This document shows positions 1-5,747 of a stretch of DNA of 5,913 nt, one piece after another. The notes beneath the pieces are model-generated. The model was not told the DNA's origin, made no database searches, and was given only the letters and a program-made list of their open reading frames with translations. The stretch lies in NCBI GenBank assembly GCA_947307505.1, contig CAMZJG010000073.1, positions 1 to 5,913 on the forward strand, written 5' to 3'. The translations under genes were made by a program, and so were the position numbers. The first letter of the stretch is position 1; every line of letters starts with the position of its first letter. This DNA comes from an uncultured Clostridia bacterium (GTDB taxonomy: Bacteria; Bacillota_A; Clostridia; Oscillospirales; Oscillospiraceae).

Positions 1-1211
1 AAGGGGAGCTTTGCCGAGAAGAGGATGGGCAGGATGGCCATGCACGCCAGGATGCCGAAGAGAAGCAGATAATTGTCCCCGGCGATGGGGGCTACGATGT
101 AGCTGGGGATGAAGACGCAGCACAGGAGCTGCAGGGTCATGGCGGTGCCGGTGGCGGTGGCGGCGTACTTCCGGCCGATGCCCTCCAGGTAGCCGGGCAT
201 GGACTGGAGGAAGGGCAGAAAGGCCTCCGTGATGAACCCCGTGGCGAAGAGGCCCAGGATCATGGCGATGCCCTTGGGCAGAAGCCATGCGGTGACCTCC
301 AGGATGGCTCCCACGAGAGCGCAGCCCCGCATGATCCACCGGACCTTCGTCCCGCTGGTCCCCACCTTCCGCACGATAGTGGGAGAGATCAGGGTGGTGA
401 GCATGGTACCGGCGGTGAGGGCCACGGCGTACCAGCCGGCCTCCCCCTCCGTCAGCCCCCGGCTCATGAGGGCCTGGGGCATGAAGATGATATTGGTGAG
501 CATCCCCAGCATCATGCCGATGTTGCACAGAGCCACGAACCAGAGGCCCTTGTTCCGCAGAACGGTGCGGATACTGTCCTTGAAGGCGGCCCGTTCCTCT
601 TCCTCAGCCGGTTCTTCCGCCTGGGCGGAGGCCTGGGCGCCGCCCTTCTTCTCCGTCAGGAACAGGATCCACAGGACCAGGACCACCACAGCCAGCACGG
701 CGGCAAAGCGGAAGGCGGCCTGGGTGGTGGGGAACTGGGGCGCGGTGCCGCTGCCCAGGGCGTTGCCCATATTGGAGAAGCACAGCACCAGCCCCATCAT
801 GGCCGTCACCTTGGAGGAGGGGAACCAGGCCCCTGCCACCTTGGGGGTATTGGCGTTCACGAAGGAGGCGCTGAAGCCCAGCAGGAGCATGGAGATGAAC
901 AGGAACCAGTATCCGGAGGTGAAGGCCCGAAGGATGATGCCCCCCACGGTGATGAAGATGGAGATGAGGATCACCTTGACCCCAAAACGGTCCATGAGCA
1001 GACCGGAGAGGAAGCTGAGAATGATCCCCGCCAGGAGGGGGGCGGTGGCGATGCTGCCGTACTGACCCTGGCTCAGGCCCATCTCGGTCCTCAGCCGGTC
1101 CGCCAGACTGGTGACCTGATACTGGGCAAAGTTGGGGAGGAAAATGCCGATGCACAGCAGGCCGACGATCACATACCCGTACCAGGGAGCTTGTTTCCAT
1201 TTATTCTTCAT
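1..1211 (-). CDS. MFS permease, 3'-truncated by the window edge
   Basis: This gene encodes a major facilitator superfamily secondary transporter of the cytoplasmic membrane; its substrate is unknown. Reading leftward from ATG 1211 gives 403 uninterrupted codons that run off the window, beginning MKNKWKQAPWYGYVIVGLL. About twelve hydrophobic segments are visible (near residues 12-28, 52-72, 78-96, 101-118, 134-153, 168-186, 222-244, 258-280, 292-311, 314-335, 352-375 and 380-398). The family's motif A between helices 2 and 3 is present as GLLMDRFGVK (70-79). An acidic, Ala/Glu-rich cytoplasmic loop (about 187-209) separates the two six-helix halves. Helix 12 is included, so only a short tail should be missing. 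ATG 1211 is the only reasonable start: an in-frame TGA lies seven codons upstream, the next Met is residue 44, and no good Shine-Dalgarno is seen. Its first 11 nt overlap the end of whiA, implying translational coupling. Codon choice is strongly G/C-ending after the overlap; for example, nearly every Lys is AAG. The MFS call is firm, the subfamily is not. Confidence 0.93.
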   Translation of the reverse strand, partial: MKNKWKQAPWYGYVIVGLLCIGIFLPNFAQYQVTSLADRLRTEMGLSQGQYGSIATAPLLAGIILSFLSGLLMDRFGVKVILISIFITVGGIILRAFTSGYWFLFISMLLLGFSASFVNANTPKVAGAWFPSSKVTAMMGLVLCFSNMGNALGSGTAPQFPTTQAAFRFAAVLAVVVLVLWILFLTEKKGGAQASAQAEEPAEEEERAAFKDSIRTVLRNKGLWFVALCNIGMMLGMLTNIIFMPQALMSRGLTEGEAGWYAVALTAGTMLTTLISPTIVRKVGTSGTKVRWIMRGCALVGAILEVTAWLLPKGIAMILGLFATGFITEAFLPFLQSMPGYLEGIGRKYAATATGTAMTLQLLCCVFIPSYIVAPIAGDNYLLLFGILACMAILPILFSAKLP

Positions 1212-2106
1212 GTTCTTCTGCCATCTCCATCAGTTTTTTTAATCTGTGATGCAGGCTGGATTTGGATATGGGAGGCGAGGCGATATCCGCCAGCTGGCTC
1301 AGACTCAGCTCCGGATTCTCCAGACGGAGCCGGGCGGTCTCCCGCAGCTTGGGACTCAGACCCTTCAGCTTCCCCTGCGCCTCCAGGGATCGGATGGCCT
1401 TCATCTGGTCCTGTGCGGCGTTTACCACCTTGTCCAGATTGGCCTGGTCACAGTTCATGCGGCGGTTCACCTTATTGGTGATCTCCTTTTCCACCTTGGT
1501 GCTCATGATCTCCATGGCCGCCAGAGGCGCGCCAAGGGTGGTCAGGAGATCTTCGATGATCTCGCTCTGCTTGAAATAGATCACATAGTTGCCGTTCCTG
1601 GCCAGCTCCCCGGGCTTGAAGCCCAGTTCCCGCAGAATCGCGGCGGCCTCCCGGGCGACGCTGTAATGGCTGGTGATGAATTCCATGTGGTAGCCCTTCC
1701 CCGGGTCCGTAATGGACCCTCCCGCCAGAAAGGCGCCCCGAAGGAAAGAGATGCGGCAGCAGTCCTCCTCCAGCACCCCCAGGTTGATATGGTGGGAAGG
1801 GCTGCGCTCCAGCTCCATCCCGTACAGGGAGCAGAGCTTCTCCAGCGCCGCCGGGTCCCTGAGTCCCAGGATGATCTTGCCCGATCCTTCCTCCCCGCTG
1901 CGCCGCTCCGGACTGATCCCGGCGGCCCGGTGAAGAAGGCGCTCCAGCCTCTGGGCAAAGGAGGCATGCTCCGTCACCACCCGCAGCTCCCGATGGGTGA
2001 AGGTGTTGCAGTACAGCAGCGCGCCGTACAGCTCCGCCTGCACGCAGCAGGGCTTGGTCATGGAAACGCGGCAGAGCTCAGCTTTCGTTTCAGAGGAAAA
2101 AGACAT
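1201..2106 (-). CDS. whiA: WhiA-family DNA-binding regulator
   Basis: The 301-residue product matches WhiA (DUF199) in length and motifs. WhiA is a cytoplasmic DNA-binding protein needed for sporulation septation in Streptomyces and linked to division and chromosome segregation in Bacillus. The N-terminal and middle part is the degenerate LAGLIDADG homing-endonuclease fold, best seen as FLRGAFLAGGSITDP (121-135), without an obvious nuclease active site. The family hallmark NRRMNCDQANLDKVVNAA lies at 214-231. A C-terminal helix-turn-helix follows (about 267-292, including LSQLADIASPPISKSSLHHR), where the PP-S/T-KS segment is typical of WhiA. The start at 2106 gives the usual beginning MSFSSETKAEL. 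It lies 12 nt after the rapZ stop with only a modest GGAA-type ribosome site, so coupling to rapZ is likely. The stop overlaps the permease start. In many Firmicutes glmR/yvcK separates rapZ from whiA; here it does not. Confidence 0.96.
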   Translation of the reverse strand: MSFSSETKAELCRVSMTKPCCVQAELYGALLYCNTFTHRELRVVTEHASFAQRLERLLHRAAGISPERRSGEEGSGKIILGLRDPAALEKLCSLYGMELERSPSHHINLGVLEEDCCRISFLRGAFLAGGSITDPGKGYHMEFITSHYSVAREAAAILRELGFKPGELARNGNYVIYFKQSEIIEDLLTTLGAPLAAMEIMSTKVEKEITNKVNRRMNCDQANLDKVVNAAQDQMKAIRSLEAQGKLKGLSPKLRETARLRLENPELSLSQLADIASPPISKSSLHHRLKKLMEMAEEHEE

Positions 2107-2118
2107 TTCCGTTTCCGC

Positions 2119-2970
2119 CTATTTCAGATCCCTGTGGGCGCAGTCCGCCCGATAGCCGCAGTCATGGAGCAGATCCGTGATCCTCTCCGCCAGGACCACG
2201 CTCCGGTGCTTTCCGCCGGTACAGCCCACGCAGAGCATCAGAGAGGGCTTCCCCTCCTCCTCATAGCAGGGGATGAGGAAGCGCAGCATATCCATGACCT
2301 TATCCAGAAAGGTGCCGGTAACGGCATAGGAGAGAACGTAATCCCGAACCGGGGATTCCAGTCCCGTATGCTCCTTCAGCTCCGGCACATAAAAGGGGTT
2401 GGGCAAAAAGCGGACATCCAGCACCAGGTCCGCATCCTCCGGGATCCCGTATTTGTACCCGAAGGAACGCACATGCAGGTCCATTCCGCTGCGGGAGCTG
2501 TCCCGGCTGAATTCCTCCACCAGGCGCTGGCGCAGCCTGGCCAGGGGATAATCCGTGGTGTCCACCACCACGTCCGCCAGGTCCTTCAGCCAGGCCATGC
2601 GTTCCCGCTCCAGCGTCACGGCGGCCCGGAGGTCTTTTCCCCCGGGATCCAGGGGATGCCGGTGGCGGGTCTCCTTGTACCGCAGCAGGATAGCCTCCGT
2701 CCCGGCTTCCAGGAACAGGATCCGGAGGGAAGCCCGTTCCCGCGCGTCCTGAATGGCCTCCCGAAGCCTGCCGCTGCCGTCCATGCCCCGGATATCGCTC
2801 ACAAGGGCTACCCGGTCGTACTTTTCCTCCGCCGCCAGACACAGGTCCACGAAGCGGGGAATCAGCTCCGCCGGGAGATTATCCACACAGTAATAACCCA
2901 GATCCTCCAGGATGGAGGCCGCCTGGCTCTTTCCGCCGCCGGAAAGGCCCGTAACCAATACGAATTCCAT
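2119..2970 (-). CDS. rapZ: RapZ/YvcJ-family nucleotide-binding protein
   Basis: The 283-residue protein belongs to the RapZ (YvcJ, formerly UPF0042) family and has the usual length. In E. coli RapZ binds the small RNAs GlmY and GlmZ and glucosamine-6-phosphate to control GlmS; in Bacillus YvcJ is a nucleotide-hydrolysing protein with a less defined role. Visible features are the Walker A loop GLSGGGKS (8-15), the family motif CVDNLP (28-33), a second nucleotide-site segment VALVSDIRG (54-62), LDVRFLPNPF (184-193), and the C-terminal signature GCTGGKHRSV (249-258), ending HRDLK. The third position after GLS is Gly, where Ala is common. The start ATG is 1 nt after the murB stop, and its AAGGA ribosome site lies within the last murB codons. 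The sRNA partners known from enteric bacteria are not expected here, so a direct role in amino-sugar or cell-wall control is an inference from the operon. Confidence 0.96.
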   Translation of the reverse strand: MEFVLVTGLSGGGKSQAASILEDLGYYCVDNLPAELIPRFVDLCLAAEEKYDRVALVSDIRGMDGSGRLREAIQDARERASLRILFLEAGTEAILLRYKETRHRHPLDPGGKDLRAAVTLERERMAWLKDLADVVVDTTDYPLARLRQRLVEEFSRDSSRSGMDLHVRSFGYKYGIPEDADLVLDVRFLPNPFYVPELKEHTGLESPVRDYVLSYAVTGTFLDKVMDMLRFLIPCYEEEGKPSLMLCVGCTGGKHRSVVLAERITDLLHDCGYRADCAHRDLK

Positions 2971-2971
2971 T

Positions 2972-3868
2972 TTACAGTATCCTTATCTCCGGTTCCAGGG
3001 CGATGCCGGAATCCCGCAGCACCCGCTCCCGTACCGCGTCCAGCAGACGCCGGACATCCGACGCTGTGGCGCCGCCGGCATTGACGATGAATCCCGCGTG
3101 TTTCCCGCTCACCATTGCTCCGCCGATGCGGAAGCCTTTCAGTCCCGCCTGATCGATAAGGGCGGCAGCATAGGCCCCCTCCGGCCGTTTGAAGGCGCTG
3201 CCCGCGCTGGGCAGTTCCAGAGGCTGACTCATCCGCCGTTTCTCCATCAGCTGCCGGCATTCTTCCCGCAGGGTCTCCGGATCCCCGGGACGGAGACGAA
3301 TCCGGGCGCTCAACAGCACCATATCCCCGTTAAAGGCGCTGCGCCGATACCCAAAGCCCTGTTCAGCGCCCCGGAACACCCGCTCATTCAGATCCTCGTC
3401 CAGAAAGCGGGTCTCCTCCGCCACGTCCTTCATCTCTCCCCCATAGGCGCCTGCGTTCATCACCAGCGCGCCGCCCAGGGTCCCGGGGATGCCGTAGGCA
3501 AAAACCAGGCCCGCCAGCCCGGCCTTCGCCGCCGTCGCCGCCAGGGCGGTCAGGGAAGCGCCGCAGTCCGCCTCCATCACGTCCCCTGTGATCCGGGCGG
3601 CTTCCGCCCGGGCGGTGACGACCACACAGCGATCCAGCCCCTCGTCCGGAGCCAGAACGTTGGTTCCGTTGCCCAGGATCAGGGGTTGCTCTCCCAGACT
3701 CCGAAGCAGACGGCACAGGACGGCCAGTTCTTCCCCGCTCCCCGGCAGAGCCATAAGACGGGCGGGGCCGCCGATGCGGAAGCTGGTATGCAGGCTCAGG
3801 GGTTCCTCTTCCCGAAGCTCCAGTTCCGGAAGCGCGGCCCGGATGCGGGCCGCCAGGGCGTCAGTCAT
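2972..3868 (-). CDS. murB: UDP-N-acetylenolpyruvoylglucosamine reductase MurB
   Basis: MurB is the cytoplasmic FAD enzyme that uses NADPH to reduce UDP-GlcNAc-enolpyruvate to UDP-N-acetylmuramate, the second committed step of peptidoglycan precursor synthesis. The 298 residues match the usual length. The FAD-binding half shows TSFRIGGPA (28-36), GNGTNVL (66-72) and GIPGTLGGALVMNAGAYGG (126-144). The substrate half shows YRRS (174-177, with the active-site Arg expected at 175), SAGSAFKRPEG (221-231, where Ser224 aligns with the catalytic proton donor) and RIGGAMVSGKHAGF (247-260). The C-terminal LEPEIRIL supplies the conserved catalytic Glu, probably Glu294. The AGSxFKRPEG form is typical of the shorter type II MurB of Firmicutes. 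The ATG at 3868 lies inside the last codons of hprK (ATGACTGA overlap, 8 nt). A GGAGG five bases upstream is itself hprK coding sequence and fixes this start. Confidence 0.97.
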   Translation of the reverse strand: MTDALAARIRAALPELELREEEPLSLHTSFRIGGPARLMALPGSGEELAVLCRLLRSLGEQPLILGNGTNVLAPDEGLDRCVVVTARAEAARITGDVMEADCGASLTALAATAAKAGLAGLVFAYGIPGTLGGALVMNAGAYGGEMKDVAEETRFLDEDLNERVFRGAEQGFGYRRSAFNGDMVLLSARIRLRPGDPETLREECRQLMEKRRMSQPLELPSAGSAFKRPEGAYAAALIDQAGLKGFRIGGAMVSGKHAGFIVNAGGATASDVRRLLDAVRERVLRDSGIALEPEIRIL

Positions 3869-4817
3869 TTCCCCCTCCGTTCAGCATGCTCTGGGCAAAA
3901 TGTTTGTTGATCCGCTCGGTAAATTCCTGAGCGGTATTGTATCCCAATTTCTTCTGGCGGTTGTTCATGGCAGCCACCTCGATGATCACCGCCAGGTTCC
4001 TTCCGGGCTTCACCGGGATGGTCACGGTGGGGATCTTCACCCCCATGAGGGTGGTGTACTGGGTCTCCAGACCCAGGCGGTCGTAGGACATCCCATCCTG
4101 CCAGGTCTCGATGTTGATGATCAGGTCCAGTTCCTGATAGGTCTTGATGGCGCCCATGCCGAAAAGGCGCATCACGTCCACCACGCCGATGCCCCGGATC
4201 TCGATATAATGCTGGATCAGGGGAGGCGCCTGGGCAAACAGAGTGCGGTAGGAGATCTTCTTCAGCTCCACCGCGTCGTCCGCGATGAGGCGGTGGCCCC
4301 GCTTCACCAGTTCGATGGCGCACTCGCTCTTCCCTACGCCGCTCTCCCCCATGATCATGATGCCTTCGCCGTAGACCTCCATCATGGTGCCGTGGCGTGT
4401 GATCCGGGGGCCGAGATGCACGTTCAGGGTGGTGATCAGTTCCGCTTCGAAAACGGATGTATCCAGCTCCGTGGACAGCAGAGTGACCTGGTGCTTCTTC
4501 GCCATCTCCAGGCACTCGGGGTAGACCTCCATGCTGTGGCAGATGATCAGGGCGGGGATATGCCGTTTCATCAGCTCTTCGAAGATCTTCCGCCGCTCCA
4601 CCGGGGGCAGGGTTTTGAGGTACATGATCTCCACCGTCCCCATCAGCTGAAGGCGTTCGTTGTCAAAATGGCTGAAAAAGCCCACCAGCTGCATACCGGG
4701 ACGGTTCAGGTCAGGGGTGACCACCTTGACCTGGTCGTAATTGGGCGGCGTATACACCTTGGTCAGCCCGAATTCATCCACCAAAGTGGAGAGTTTGACG
4801 CTGTATCTCTGCTCCAT
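3861..4817 (-). CDS. hprK: HPr kinase/phosphorylase
   Basis: HprK/P phosphorylates Ser46 of the phosphocarrier HPr, and reverses this by phosphorolysis, according to glycolytic intermediates, ATP and phosphate. P-Ser-HPr then acts with CcpA in carbon catabolite repression. From the ATG at 4817 the protein has 318 residues, the usual size. An N-terminal domain (about 1-130) precedes the kinase core. The core shows RHG (141-143), Walker A GESGVGKSE (157-165), RGHRLIADDAVE (173-184) with the paired Asp, the HprK signature IRGIGVVDVMRLFG (207-220), YDRLGLE (245-251), and the C-terminal motif PVKPGRNLAVIIEVAAMN (268-285). The frame stays open 58 codons further upstream to an ATG at 4991. That extension is rejected because it crosses the hprK promoter and does not resemble the family; the chosen ATG has a GGAGG ribosome site 10 nt upstream. 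This is the first gene of the leftward operon. The stop overlaps murB by 8 nt. Confidence 0.96.
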   Translation of the reverse strand: MEQRYSVKLSTLVDEFGLTKVYTPPNYDQVKVVTPDLNRPGMQLVGFFSHFDNERLQLMGTVEIMYLKTLPPVERRKIFEELMKRHIPALIICHSMEVYPECLEMAKKHQVTLLSTELDTSVFEAELITTLNVHLGPRITRHGTMMEVYGEGIMIMGESGVGKSECAIELVKRGHRLIADDAVELKKISYRTLFAQAPPLIQHYIEIRGIGVVDVMRLFGMGAIKTYQELDLIINIETWQDGMSYDRLGLETQYTTLMGVKIPTVTIPVKPGRNLAVIIEVAAMNNRQKKLGYNTAQEFTERINKHFAQSMLNGGGND

Positions 4818-4825
4818 TTCCTCTG

Positions 4826-4833
4826 CTCCTCCC
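4826..4833 (-). promoter_or_regulatory. Shine-Dalgarno of hprK
   Basis: On the minus strand this reads GGGAGGAG, with the GGAGG core 10 nt before the ATG at 4817. It decides the start of hprK against the longer open frame, whose upstream ATG at 4991 lies before the likely transcription start. Confidence 0.8.
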
Positions 4834-4866
4834 GGTCCTCGGACGCAGGACCTGCCTTCTGGACAA

Positions 4867-4895
4867 ATTCTATACAAGATATTCGGTATTTGCAA
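4867..4895 (-). promoter_or_regulatory. Probable sigma-A promoter of the hprK operon
   Basis: On the minus strand there is a -35 TTGCAA (4890-4895, 4 of 6 to consensus), a 17-nt spacer, and a -10 TAGAAT (4867-4872, 5 of 6). Transcription would start near 4860, leaving a leader of about 43 nt before hprK. TATAGA shifted by two bases is an alternative -10 with a 15-nt spacer. It is weaker than the divergent promoter. The -35 overlaps a small palindrome, TTGC-AA-GCAA. Confidence 0.65.
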
Positions 4896-4928
4896 GCAAA
4901 AATTCTGTATCGGATCGATGAAAACCAT

Positions 4929-4957
4929 TTGACAAAGGGAAAGGAATCCTCTATAAT
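4929..4957 (+). promoter_or_regulatory. Full-consensus sigma-A promoter of the DUF177-rpmF unit
   Basis: TTGACA (4929-4934) and TATAAT (4952-4957) are separated by exactly 17 nt, a perfect housekeeping-sigma match. Transcription should begin near 4964, giving a leader of about 65 nt before the DUF177 gene. Such strength fits a ribosomal protein unit. It points away from the hprK promoter, with 33 bp between the two -35 boxes. Confidence 0.93.
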
Positions 4958-4988
4958 AATCGGGCTTATGCAGAAGTATGTACCGCCG

Positions 4989-5015
4989 CATCCCGCCGGC
5001 GAGGCTGCCGGGATG
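4989..5015 (+). promoter_or_regulatory. Hairpin in the leader of the DUF177-rpmF mRNA
   Basis: CATCCCG (4989-4995) pairs perfectly with CGGGATG (5009-5015). After one C-C mismatch, four further pairs (one of them G-U) follow, closing a GAG loop (5001-5003). No T run follows, so it is not a terminator. It ends four bases before the Shine-Dalgarno. It could stabilise the transcript or modulate initiation; that role is an inference. Confidence 0.55.
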
Positions 5016-5019
5016 AGTT

Positions 5020-5026
5020 GGAGGAG
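5020..5026 (+). promoter_or_regulatory. Shine-Dalgarno of the DUF177 gene
   Basis: GGAGGAG with its GGAGG core five bases before the ATG at 5030. It selects this ATG over the in-frame TTG at 5018, which overlaps the ribosome site itself and has none of its own. Confidence 0.85.
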
Positions 5027-5029
5027 CCT

Positions 5030-5524
5030 ATGCGCCTGGATCTGAAGGAAATACTCCAAAAGGATGGGACCATCCCCTTCTCCTGCACGACGGACCTGAG
5101 CGATCTTCATTTTTCCGCCATCTCCCGTTTTCTCTCCCCGGTGACCGCCAGCGGCCGGGTGACCGCCAGCGCCGGAGTCCTGACTCTTACCGGAACGGTC
5201 TCCGCCGAGGCGCTTTGCCTCTGCGACCGCTGCGGAAGGGAGTTTACCCGGGAGTTCCGTATCCCCCTGGATCTTCCTCTGGCGGAGGATCCCCAGGATG
5301 CGGAGGATCCGGATCTCTACCCCATTGAGGAAGACGGGGTGGATCTGGATGAGATCGTCTCCACCGCCTTTGTGCTGGGACTGGAAACCAAGCTCCTCTG
5401 CAAGCCGGATTGCCGCGGCCTGTGCGACCGCTGCGGCAAGAACCTGAACGACGGTCCATGCGGCTGCACCGCTGAAACCGATCCCCGATTAGCTGTATTA
5501 GGACAGCTATTAGAACAAGAATAA
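5030..5524 (+). CDS. DUF177 (YceD-family) protein
   Basis: The product, 164 residues from ATG 5030 (MRLDLKEILQKDG), is a DUF177/YceD-family protein. This family sits almost universally just upstream of rpmF and is linked to large-subunit rRNA or ribosome biogenesis; the molecular activity is not settled. The N-terminal half is predicted mainly beta. A first cysteine knuckle CLCDRCG is at 63-69. An acidic stretch follows (about 86-109, with repeated AEDP). The C-terminal Cys-rich motif has Cys at 124, 128, 132, 135, 144 and 146 and includes CRGLCDRCGKNLNDGPCGC (128-146), the typical family ending and a plausible zinc site. The stop lies 16 nt before rpmF, so the two are co-transcribed from the consensus promoter at 4929-4957. 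Two internal 18-nt-period repeats (5141-5171 and 5282-5310) are unusual. The family call is firm; zinc binding is inferred. Confidence 0.92.
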   Translation: MRLDLKEILQKDGTIPFSCTTDLSDLHFSAISRFLSPVTASGRVTASAGVLTLTGTVSAEALCLCDRCGREFTREFRIPLDLPLAEDPQDAEDPDLYPIEEDGVDLDEIVSTAFVLGLETKLLCKPDCRGLCDRCGKNLNDGPCGCTAETDPRLAVLGQLLEQE

Positions 5525-5540
5525 TACAGGAGGTGTCATA

Positions 5541-5729
5541 ATGGCTGTTCCGAAGAGAAAGGTCTCCAAGGCCAGGAGAGATAAGCGGCGTTCCTCCGTG
5601 TGGAAGCTGGAAGCGCCCACGCTGGTGGCCTGCCCCAAGTGCGGGGCCTATCATCTGCCCCACAGGGCCTGCCGGAAGTGCGGTACCTATGACGGCAAGA
5701 CGGTCCTCAAGGTCGAGGAAGCGAAGTAA
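5541..5729 (+). CDS. rpmF: Large-subunit ribosomal protein L32 (bL32)
   Basis: The 62-residue basic protein is bL32 of the 50S subunit. The N-terminus MAVPKRKVSKARRDKRRS is the classic L32 start. It is followed by a zinc ribbon with CPKCG (31-35) and CRKCG (44-48), all four cysteines intact. This is therefore the zinc-binding form, not the cysteine-lacking form some bacteria use during zinc starvation. The ribosome site AGGAGGTG (5528-5535), five bases before the ATG, is near-perfect and suits high expression. It is the second and last gene of the unit that starts at the promoter at 4929 and ends at the terminator at 5748-5780. In many bacteria plsX or other lipid genes follow rpmF; here a PDZ-domain gene does. 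Confidence 0.98.
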   Translation: MAVPKRKVSKARRDKRRSSVWKLEAPTLVACPKCGAYHLPHRACRKCGTYDGKTVLKVEEAK

Positions 5730-5747
5730 GCACATTCGATCCAAAGG

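Noticed and set aside
121..138. Homing endonuclease activity for whiA because of its LAGLIDADG-like fold
   Set aside because: The acidic catalytic positions are not evident in the FLRGAFLAGG segment, and WhiA proteins are known as non-cleaving DNA binders. Positions here are residue numbers of WhiA, not window bases.
199..1200. Open frames of 288 (plus) and 198 (minus) codons in the first 1.2 kb
   Set aside because: The true gene here is the MFS permease in another minus-strand frame, which has membrane segments and motif A; these two give Arg/Met-rich or His/Gly/Pro-rich translations without domains.
1246..3084. Long open frame of 612 codons on the plus strand, antisense to whiA and rapZ
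   Set aside because: It is the complement of two well-recognised genes, its translation is His/Gln/Pro-rich with no recognisable domain, and no ribosome site or promoter was seen. It is an effect of GC-rich codon use.
4818..4991. N-terminal extension of hprK to an ATG at 4991
   Set aside because: The extra 58 residues do not resemble the family, would start before the predicted transcription start, and cross both promoters. The ATG at 4817 gives the normal length and has a Shine-Dalgarno.
5018..5029. TTG at 5018 as start of the DUF177 gene
   Set aside because: It overlaps the ribosome site that serves the ATG at 5030 and has none of its own.
3588..5045. Long plus-strand open frame of 485 codons antisense to murB and hprK
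   Set aside because: It lies opposite conserved genes, looks like a reverse-strand artefact (rich in His, Gln, Asp), and crosses both promoters. Only its last 25 codons are considered separately, as a possible leader frame.
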